Source: Bacillaceae bacterium UBA7792
GTDB taxonomy: Bacteria > Bacillota > Bacilli > Bacillales > Cytobacillaceae
Length of the DNA: 12,099 bases
Direction of reading: 5' to 3'
Assembly: GCA_002480735.1 (NCBI GenBank)
Contig: DLCS01000106.1
Location: 1 to 12,099, forward strand
In this document: positions 7,215-12,099 of the stretch, piece by piece
How the letters are laid out: every line of letters begins with the position of its first letter
Position numbering within the stretch: the stretch's first letter is position 1
The notes under the pieces: model-generated
Told to the model about the DNA's origin: nothing
The model's database searches: none
What the model saw: the letters and a program-made list of their open reading frames with translations, nothing else
Translations under genes and position numbers: made by a program

Positions 7215-8735
7215 ATGAAGGAAAGGCGGTTGCAAGATGATTTGGCACAGCTAAAGCGGGATGAAGAATTGCAAGAACTTGAAAAGAAAGTGCAAAAAAA
7301 TGCAGATCTATACAGAGATTTATTTCTAGAGGCTTTAGATGGAATTATTTTTTGGAACAATGAGGAAGGAATCATTGAAGCGAATGAATCCGCTTGCAGA
7401 ATTTTCGAAAGCAGTGAGCAACAGTTAAAGAATAAGAAGCTAGAAGACTTTGTTTGCTTAAGTCAGAAAAAATATTCGAAAGTATTGAATGAACTTAAAC
7501 AAAAAGGCTCGGTCAGAGATTCCCTTGTTTTTTTGATGCCTAATGGCCAGAAGAAAATACTGGAGTTCACAACAAAGCTTCATTCTGTCGATGGTCACCA
7601 CATGACGATCCTGCGTAACGTAACCGATAGTTATAAAATGGAGCAGGAGCTGAGGAAACGAGAAGCAAAGTTTCGTAGTATTTTTGAATGCTCCATTGAA
7701 GGAATCATCCTTTGGAATAATCAATTTGAAATCGTAGATGTTAATCCCGCTGTAGAGGAATTATTGAACGAAACGAAGCATGCATTAATTGGGCAGTCAA
7801 TTTTGTCTATATTGGCTAGAAATAAGATGACGAGGGAACATATCAAAGAACAAATTCAGCTTCATAAATACACGGAACAATCAAGTGGGATTTTATCATT
7901 AACTCTTAGAAACGGTGAAAATTTAGATGTTGAGTATTCGACAAGAAGAAATGTATTTTCGAAACTTAACCTGACAACTTTTAGAGATATCACTGCGAAG
8001 CTGAAAATGGAAGAACAGCTCCGAAAGTCAGATACGCTAAGTGTGATTGGACAGCTTGCAGCGGGGATCGCCCATGAGATCCGCAATCCCTTAACAGCGC
8101 TTAAAGGGTTTATTCAGTTACTAGAGGATATGATTAAGGAAGATCACTCTATGTATTTTAGTGTCATAAAATCTGAATTAAATAGAATTGATTCCATTAT
8201 TAATGAATTTCTCATTTTGGCCAAACCAAAAGTTGTTCAATACATAGACAGCGACATTGTGAATATCATGAAGGATACAATTGAATTATTGAAACCGCAG
8301 GCAGTATTACATAATGTGCAATTTAAATTCGAAGTGGAAGATGAAATCCCTACCATTGTTTGTGAACCTAATCAGCTTAAGAAAGTTTTCATAAATTTGA
8401 TCAAAAATGCGATTGAAGTGATGCCAAATGGTGGCTTTATTACGATAAACTTGAGATTATTAGAGGGGAAAGAGATTCTCATCTCTATTCAGGATGAAGG
8501 AGAGGGCATCCCTCCAGAAAAATTACAGATGTTAGGTGAGCCATTCTATACGACAAAGGAAAAAGGAACCGGCTTAGGATTGATGGTTTCCTATCAAATT
8601 ATTGATGAACATAATGGGCAAATTGAAATTGAAAGTGTGCAAGGAAAAGGGACTACTTTTTTGATTAGACTTCCTACCCGAAAGGATGACAGACAGAATG
8701 AAGGAATACACAAGCATCCAAACGATTATAGGTAA
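7215..8735 (+). CDS. Soluble two-PAS sensor histidine kinase, sporulation-kinase type
   Basis: A 506-residue cytoplasmic histidine kinase without signal peptide or membrane segments. Order: a charged, probably coiled-coil start (1-35); PAS 1 (about 35-145, FLEALDGIIFWNNEEGII); PAS 2 (about 155-265, IFECSIEGIILWNNQFEIV), so similar to the first that an internal duplication is likely; a HisKA domain with the phosphorylated H287 in AAGIAHEIRNPLTALKGF; and a HATPase domain with N394/N398 (NLIKNAIEVMPNGG), D427-E-G-E-G, the F box EPFYTTKE and GTGLGL at 451-456. The H-box and overall shape resemble Bacillus kinases that feed the Spo0F-Spo0B-Spo0A relay. No response regulator gene is adjacent, which fits an orphan relay kinase. 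RBS AAAGGGGGGAT precedes the ATG. What the PAS domains sense is unknown. Confidence 0.88.
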   Translation: MKERRLQDDLAQLKRDEELQELEKKVQKNADLYRDLFLEALDGIIFWNNEEGIIEANESACRIFESSEQQLKNKKLEDFVCLSQKKYSKVLNELKQKGSVRDSLVFLMPNGQKKILEFTTKLHSVDGHHMTILRNVTDSYKMEQELRKREAKFRSIFECSIEGIILWNNQFEIVDVNPAVEELLNETKHALIGQSILSILARNKMTREHIKEQIQLHKYTEQSSGILSLTLRNGENLDVEYSTRRNVFSKLNLTTFRDITAKLKMEEQLRKSDTLSVIGQLAAGIAHEIRNPLTALKGFIQLLEDMIKEDHSMYFSVIKSELNRIDSIINEFLILAKPKVVQYIDSDIVNIMKDTIELLKPQAVLHNVQFKFEVEDEIPTIVCEPNQLKKVFINLIKNAIEVMPNGGFITINLRLLEGKEILISIQDEGEGIPPEKLQMLGEPFYTTKEKGTGLGLMVSYQIIDEHNGQIEIESVQGKGTTFLIRLPTRKDDRQNEGIHKHPNDYR

Positions 8736-9192
8736 ACTCTATATTGTCATAGAGGATGAGAGGATTGTAGCCATCCATATGGGTGAAGAGGACTTTTTAC
8801 AATCTGAAAATCCAAGTCACATGACCAATAATAGAAATCATCCGTTATTAAATGAAGCTTCTCGGCAGTTACAGGAGTACCTGTCGGGGAATCGGTCAGA
8901 ATTTGATTTACCCTTAAAGGTTGAAGGGACAGAGTTTCAAATGAAGGTATGGAAACAGCTTCAGTCAATCCCCTATGGAAAGACTAGCAGCTACCAAGAT
9001 GTTGCTGTTGCAATAGGTAATGAGAAAGCGGTCAGGGCTATCGGACAAGCTAATAAAGCAAATAGACTGCCAATAATTATTCCTTGTCATCGTGTCATAG
9101 GAAAAAATCAGACATTAACTGGGTATGCAGGAAAACGCATAAATATTAAAGAAGAACTGCTGTTGATAGAAGGTGCTCCCTTTAAGAAATAG
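8698..9192 (+). CDS. ogt: Methylated-DNA--protein-cysteine methyltransferase (O6-alkylguanine-DNA alkyltransferase)
   Basis: This suicide repair protein transfers the alkyl group from O6-alkylguanine (and O4-alkylthymine) in DNA to its own cysteine. The C-terminal domain shows the hallmark IIPCHRVIG with acceptor cysteine at residue 130, preceded by the DNA-binding part (FQMKVWKQLQSIPYGKTSSY, then AVRAIGQANKANRLP with the arginine finger). The start is a choice: the frame opens with an ATG at 8686, but that leaves no spaced ribosome site, whereas AAAGGATG at 8681-8688 lies nine bases before the ATG at 8698 and gives MKEYTSIQTIIGKL, a usual N-terminus; 164 residues result. The first 38 bases overlap the kinase gene end in another frame, so it is probably co-transcribed and translationally coupled with the kinase. 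Confidence 0.9.
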   Translation: MKEYTSIQTIIGKLYIVIEDERIVAIHMGEEDFLQSENPSHMTNNRNHPLLNEASRQLQEYLSGNRSEFDLPLKVEGTEFQMKVWKQLQSIPYGKTSSYQDVAVAIGNEKAVRAIGQANKANRLPIIIPCHRVIGKNQTLTGYAGKRINIKEELLLIEGAPFKK

Positions 9193-9194
9193 AT

Positions 9195-9254
9195 AAAAAC
9201 CTCCTAAGTAAATGCGGAGAATGTCGAAAGTATTGCCGAAAAAGAAGGTTTTTT
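9195..9254 (+). terminator. Possible terminator after ogt, long imperfect hairpin
   Basis: AAAAACCTCCT (9195-9205) pairs with AGAAGGTTTTT (9243-9253), ten of eleven pairs, leaving a 37-base loop in which CGG/CCG and AAT/ATT can also pair. Six T end the 3' arm. The large loop makes this weaker than the other terminators here; an alternative short hairpin AAGAAGG/CCTTTTT lies at about 9242-9263. Confidence 0.4.
9222..9240 (+). promoter_or_regulatory. Two Spo0A-box-like sites upstream of the Spo0E-like gene
   Basis: TGTCGAA (9222-9228) and TGCCGAA (9234-9240) both match the 0A-box consensus TGNCGAA in the same orientation, 12 bases apart. A near-match TGTCTAA follows at 9285-9291. They lie about 65-100 bases upstream of the candidate promoter of the spo0E-like gene. 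If Spo0A~P binds here it could control its own phosphatase. They also fall inside the loop of the possible ogt terminator, and a 7-base motif can arise by chance. Confidence 0.4.
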
Positions 9255-9304
9255 AGCCTTTTTGAGAATATTCGATAAAAATTTTGTCTAAAATTGCGAT
9301 TCTA

Positions 9305-9333
9305 TTTACTTTTGCATAAATTCTTGCCATAAT
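9305..9333 (+). promoter_or_regulatory. Likely SigA promoter of the Spo0E-like gene
   Basis: TTTACT (9305-9310, four of six) and CATAAT (9328-9333, five of six) are separated by 17 bases, and TGC directly precedes the -10, giving an extended -10 element. The start would be near 9340, about 70 bases before the GTG start codon. Confidence 0.6.
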
Positions 9334-9408
9334 TCATCAAGTAGGTTTAATATTCTAGTCATAGGTCATTGGAAGGATTACGGGATGAATACTTAGGGGG
9401 AAAAGACT

Positions 9409-9651
9409 GTGGGATACGATTGCAGTATGATACTAGATGAAATTCAAAAAAAGAGAGAGATAATGATAGAAACCGCTAAGAGAAAGGGTTTCACAAACGA
9501 TGACACGGTTCGTTACAGCCAGGAATTAGATCAACTTATCTATGAATATCAATGCCATTCTAAAAGACCAAGAAAGAAACAAGATGAAATAAGAATGGGG
9601 ATCACTCAAATAATGTGGACGCTGCCGTCGGTACATTTAATAGTCCAGTAA
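9409..9651 (+). CDS. Spo0E-like aspartyl-phosphate phosphatase
   Basis: Small (80-residue) helical protein of the Spo0E family. It carries the signature S-Q-E-L-D (residues 37-41) followed by QLIYEYQ, the motif that in Spo0E, YnzD and YisI contacts and removes the phosphate of Spo0A~P, delaying sporulation. The N-terminal helix (ILDEIQKKREIMIETAKRKG) pairs with it in the usual two-helix fold. The start is GTG at 9409, eight bases after AGGGGG (9395-9400); the ATG at 9427 would be 26 bases away from that site. The C-terminal tail after residue 52 is basic and then hydrophobic (RMGITQIMW...), not typical and of unknown role. It follows a sporulation-type kinase, so opposing inputs to Spo0A lie close together. 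Confidence 0.85.
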   Translation: MGYDCSMILDEIQKKREIMIETAKRKGFTNDDTVRYSQELDQLIYEYQCHSKRPRKKQDEIRMGITQIMWTLPSVHLIVQ

Positions 9652-9677
9652 ATTCATTATAAATAGCAATGTTGGGG

Positions 9678-9711
9678 GAAGGTTCTATCAGAGGGCCTTT
9701 TTTTTATTTTT
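9678..9711 (+). terminator. Intrinsic terminator of the Spo0E-like gene
   Basis: AAGGTTCT (9679-9686) pairs with AGGGCCTT (9692-9699), eight pairs with two G-U and a five-base loop. The 3' arm runs into a tract of eight T (9698-9705) and then ATTTTT. On the other strand the tract encodes the end of the gene remnant described separately. Confidence 0.8.
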
Positions 9712-9747
9712 CTAAAAAGGCATCCATTTGGGAAATATTCGCACTTG

Positions 9748-9791
9748 TGTGATTTTTATCATAGTTTGTTACAAATTGTTTTTTATATGAT
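9748..9791 (+). promoter_or_regulatory. FNR-like box and -10 element, possible fixABC promoter
   Basis: TGTGA-TTTTTA-TCATA (9748-9763) matches nine of ten bases of the TGTGA-N6-TCACA type of site. TATGAT (9786-9791) would start transcription near 9797, placing the box centre at about -41.5, the class II activation position; no normal -35 is present. The core TGATTTTTATCA is identical to that upstream of the por operon. The leader to fixA would be about 220 bases. The site lies inside the putative - strand remnant, so part of the sequence may be inherited coding DNA. Confidence 0.45.
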
Positions 9792-9934
9792 GTTGGTAAA
9801 TATAATTTATCATCTATTAAAAATTTACCTCTTAGATTTCCAGTAGTTTTTCTTCAAACACCATTTGATTATTCTGCACAAATAGAGTATGAAACTTCAC
9901 CTTCAACGAGAATGAACCCGTTTGTACATTGCTG

Positions 9935-9958
9935 TTCTATAGGATCTAGACTATAGAA
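9935..9958. repeat. Perfect 8-bp inverted repeat in the fixA leader
   Basis: TTCTATAG (9935-9942) and CTATAGAA (9951-9958) are exact inverted copies separated by eight bases, 60 bases before the fixA ATG. It could be an operator or a weak RNA hairpin. Within 9652-10017 the recognisable contents are the terminator, the gene remnant, the FNR-like promoter, this repeat and the fixA ribosome site (GGGGG at 10003-10007). Confidence 0.4.
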
Positions 9959-10017
9959 GGCATGACAAAATATATCCACTATTAAGCAATACCAATCGAG
10001 AAGGGGGTTTTTTAAGC

Positions 10018-10839
10018 ATGCACATTGTCGTTTGTGTCAAACAAGTACCAGACACAAAAATAATTAAGATCAATCCAAGGACGAACACGCTTGATCGTCG
10101 AAGCGCCCCAGCAATCCTAAATCCTTATGATGCACACGCAGTCCAAGAAGCAGTTAAACTAAAGGAAAAACTGGGAAAGGGGAAAATTTCAGTTTTGTCA
10201 ATGGGTCCACCGCAAGCAACGGAGGTTATTAAAAAATCCATTGAGATTGGTGCGGATGAAGGATATCTAATTTCTGACCGTGCTTTTGCTGGTGCGGACA
10301 CGCTCGCAACCAGTTATGCATTATCAAAGGCTTTGGAGAAGATTGCTGATGAACTGCCAATTGACATGGTTCTTTGTGGAAAGCATGCGATCGATGGCGA
10401 TACGGGTCAGGTCGGTCCAGGTATCGCAAGAAGATTGGATATCCCTCCCGTGACGAATGTCATAGAAGTATGTGAAATTAATAAGCAAGAGAAGATGGCA
10501 GTGGTCAAAAGAAAGCTTACAAATGGCTACGAACTGGTTCAAGTGAAACTGCCTTGTCTGTTAACCGTAGAGAAGGAAATTAACATGATTGAGTATTCTC
10601 CTCTGCCAAACATGATTAAGGCTGCTAGATATAAAGCCAATATTTGGACCGTAGCGGATTTGGGCGAGGTAGATAAGACACAGCTTGGTTTAAAGGGCTC
10701 TCCTACAGTAGTTGGAAAAATGTTTACCCCTCCAAAGCTTGAGGGCGGAAAGATGCTAGAAGGTTCCTCAGATGAACAGATTGCACAGCTTATGGAGGTT
10801 CTAATGGAGCGGAAAGAGCTCTTAAATGTGAGTAATTAA
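10018..10839 (+). CDS. fixA: FixA, beta subunit of a bifurcating-type electron transfer flavoprotein
   Basis: FixA and FixB form a flavoprotein that, with FixC and FixX, takes electrons from NADH and splits them between quinone and ferredoxin or flavodoxin. The 273-residue protein starts MHIVVCVKQVPDT and contains NPYDAHAVQEAV (35-46) and GKHAIDGDTGQVGP (121-134), the flavin-binding segment typical of the bifurcating (FixA/EtfB group 2) proteins rather than of the fatty-acid oxidation EtfB. GGGGG lies ten bases before the ATG. It is the first gene of fixABC, 50 bases before fixB. FixABCX is best known for feeding nitrogenase; no nif gene is in the window, so another use, such as redox balancing with the ferredoxin-linked Por enzyme, is equally possible. 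Confidence 0.92.
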   Translation: MHIVVCVKQVPDTKIIKINPRTNTLDRRSAPAILNPYDAHAVQEAVKLKEKLGKGKISVLSMGPPQATEVIKKSIEIGADEGYLISDRAFAGADTLATSYALSKALEKIADELPIDMVLCGKHAIDGDTGQVGPGIARRLDIPPVTNVIEVCEINKQEKMAVVKRKLTNGYELVQVKLPCLLTVEKEINMIEYSPLPNMIKAARYKANIWTVADLGEVDKTQLGLKGSPTVVGKMFTPPKLEGGKMLEGSSDEQIAQLMEVLMERKELLNVSN

Positions 10840-10889
10840 CGAAAAATTGCTATTTTTGCCAATATAATTGATAGATTGGGGGATCATCC

Positions 10890-11918
10890 ATGATTGAAGA
10901 ATACCGTGGAGTTTGGGTATTCATTGAGCAGAATGATGGTGAAATTGAGGGGGTATCACTCGAGTTACTTGGTGCTGGTCGCAAGCTTGCTGATAAACTA
11001 GAGGTCCCACTTGCCGGTGTTTTGCTTGGTGAGGGAATAAGAGAGCTTTATTCTAAGCTGATAGGTTATGGTGCGGATATTGTCTATTGCATAGACCATC
11101 CAGTATTGCGGGATTATCGAACAGAGTCCTACATGAAGGGTGTAAATTATCTTGCTGAGAAATACAAGCCAGAAATTTTCTTATTTGGTGCTACTCCAAA
11201 TGGAAAGGATTTAGCTAGTGCGATCGCAACCGATCTGAGCACAGGGCTAACTGCAGATACAACGATGTTAGATGTGGATGTGGAAAAAAGACTATTGGAG
11301 GCAAGCCGACCTGCCTTCGGTGGAAACATAATGGCGACGATTCTATGTAAGAAGCATCGTCCACAAATGGCTACGGTGAGGCCAAAGGTGATGAAGGCAC
11401 TTCCATTTGATGCAACGAGACAAGGTGAGATTATCGAGGAAACGATCGACCTGTCAGAAGAGACGATGCGGACAAAAGTGCTTGAAATTGTGAAGGATGT
11501 AACAAAAAATGCTAAACTAGCTGATGCCCACGTCATCGTATGCGGTGGAAAAGGGATGGGGGATGCGGCTGGCTTCCAGCTGATTCATGATCTAGCAGAT
11601 ACGATCGGTGCAAGTGTAGGAGGGACAAGAGACGTCATTGAAGCAGGTTGGCTTCCCCATGAGCTGCAAATTGGCCAAACAGGGGAAACCGTTACACCTA
11701 AGATTTATTTTGCCATCGGAATCTCAGGAGCGATTCAGCATGTTGTGGGGATGAAGAACTCTGAATTGATTATCGCCATCAATAAGGATCCGAATGCAGC
11801 GATATTTGAGGTTGCTACCTATGGCATTGTTGGAGATGCCTTGGAAATTGTACCTAAGTTGATAGAACAGTTTAAAGAGCAACAGAAAAGCATGGGGGGT
11901 GAGCTTAGCTATGCCTGA
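10890..11918 (+). CDS. fixB: FixB, alpha subunit of a bifurcating-type electron transfer flavoprotein
   Basis: A 342-residue EtfA/FixB protein, partner of FixA in the cytoplasm. The N-terminal Rossmann-like domain (about 5-190) includes [18 protein letters not shown] and [13 protein letters not shown]. The C-terminal FAD-binding domain has CGGKGMG (218-224), [11 protein letters not shown] (260-270) and [11 protein letters not shown] (274-284), the usual FAD contacts, and ends [24 protein letters not shown] at 10878-10882 is seven bases before the ATG. The last eight bases overlap the fixC start, implying translational coupling. No break or missing FAD-site motif is seen. Confidence 0.93.
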   Translation: MIEEYRGVWVFIEQNDGEIEGVSLELLGAGRKLADKLEVPLAGVLLGEGIRELYSKLIGYGADIVYCIDHPVLRDYRTESYMKGVNYLAEKYKPEIFLFGATPNGKDLASAIATDLSTGLTADTTMLDVDVEKRLLEASRPAFGGNIMATILCKKHRPQMATVRPKVMKALPFDATRQGEIIEETIDLSEETMRTKVLEIVKDVTKNAKLADAHVIVCGGKGMGDAAGFQLIHDLADTIGASVGGTRDVIEAGWLPHELQIGQTGETVTPKIYFAIGISGAIQHVVGMKNSELIIAINKDPNAAIFEVATYGIVGDALEIVPKLIEQFKEQQKSMGGELSYA

Positions 11919-12099
11919 GAAGTTTGATGTGATCGTTGTAGGAGCTGGGCCTGCGGGTACCGCCTGTGCCTATACTTGTGCCAAAAATGGATTAAAGGTG
12001 TTACAAATTGAGCGTGGAGAATATCCGGGCAGTAAGAACGTGATGGGAGGCGTTCTTTACCGAAAGCAAATGGAAGACATAATTCCAGAGTTTTGGAAG
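11911..12099 (+). CDS. fixC: FixC, FAD-dependent quinone-linked oxidoreductase (N-terminal part, 3' truncated)
   Basis: Only the first 63 residues are in the window. They show an FAD/NAD-type Rossmann start ([17 protein letters not shown], with G11-x-G13-x2-G16), the strand-end acidic residue in [10 protein letters not shown], and KNVMGGVLY, which resembles the N-V-x-G-G-x-x-Y segment of FixC and ETF-quinone oxidoreductases. FixC accepts electrons from FixAB and passes them, with the ferredoxin-like FixX, to quinone at the membrane. GGGGGG at about 11894-11899 precedes the ATG, which lies inside the end of fixB. The gene runs off the window; fixX would be expected just beyond. Confidence 0.9.
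   Translation, partial: MPEKFDVIVVGAGPAGTACAYTCAKNGLKVLQIERGEYPGSKNVMGGVLYRKQMEDIIPEFWK

Larger units (their letters stand above)
9704..9958 (-). pseudogene. Frameshifted remnant of an unrecognised gene (C-terminal end)
   Basis: Reading the - strand, three stretches of protein-like sequence follow one another in different frames. The first ends around EQQCTNGFILVEGEVS (from about 9958 down to 9890); the next frame reads KFHTLFVQNNQMVFEEK (about 9897 to 9850); the last reads TTGNLRGKFLIDDKLYLP... and ends ...ISQMDAFLEK with a stop at 9704-9706. One extra A in the run GAAGAAAAAC (near 9850) would join the last two without a stop, and a small shift near 9893 would join the first two. I do not recognise the family. 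No start codon or ribosome site is evident. The low-complexity AT-rich composition means the coding look could be accidental; a sequencing error is another possibility. Confidence 0.45.

Noticed and set aside
9312..9333. TTGCAT as the -35 paired with CATAAT of the Spo0E-like gene
   Set aside because: The spacer would be ten bases, too short; TTTACT at 9305-9310 gives 17 bases.
9301..10017. Phage, transposon or attachment-site remnant
   Set aside because: No transposase fragment, terminal inverted repeat or target duplication is visible, only the short unrecognised coding-like remnant.
11147..11536. 129-codon open frame on the - strand inside fixB
   Set aside because: It is antisense to clearly conserved fixB coding sequence, rich in S, V, A and F as shadow frames are, and has no ribosome site.

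Overview
The window looks like the chromosome of an endospore-forming member of the Bacillaceae. The low GC content, strong AGGAGG-type ribosome sites, lutABC operon, Spo0E-like phosphatase and PAS histidine kinase all point that way. The genus cannot be fixed from the sequence. Every intact gene is on the + strand. The first gene (lutR) and the last (fixC) are cut by the window edges.

Layout: (1) 1-264, the C-terminal end of the lactate-responsive repressor LutR, followed by a long hairpin terminator. (2) 265-522, a control region with a perfect palindrome GTCATC-A-GATGAC next to a TTGACT -35, then lutA-lutB-lutC (523-3422), which oxidises L-lactate to pyruvate, and a strong terminator. (3) 3423-3748, an AT-rich control region with tandem FNR/CRP-like boxes, then a two-gene 2-oxoacid:ferredoxin oxidoreductase operon in which gamma+delta and alpha+beta subunits are each fused (3749-7044). 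(4) 7045-9706, a sporulation-flavoured block: a possible SigH promoter, a soluble two-PAS histidine kinase, an O6-alkylguanine-DNA alkyltransferase overlapping the kinase gene end, two Spo0A-box-like sites, and a Spo0E-like Spo0A~P phosphatase gene. (5) 9704-10017, a control region that also carries what appears to be a frameshifted gene remnant on the - strand. (6) 10018-12099, fixA-fixB-fixC, the start of an electron-bifurcating ETF (FixABC, usually with FixX beyond the window).

How the parts may work together: lutABC gives pyruvate; the Por enzyme could oxidise pyruvate (or another 2-oxoacid) to acyl-CoA while reducing ferredoxin; FixABC(X) exchanges electrons among NADH, quinone and ferredoxin or flavodoxin. 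The control regions of por and fix share the identical 12-mer TGATTTTTATCA inside an FNR-type half-site pair, and in each case an AT-rich -10 lies at the spacing expected for an FNR-activated (class II) promoter. This suggests one oxygen-responsive ferredoxin regulon, and it is the most interesting inference here. It is unproven: the fix copy overlaps the putative gene remnant, and the substrate of the Por enzyme is unknown. I saw no tRNA, rRNA, CRISPR array or insertion sequence.
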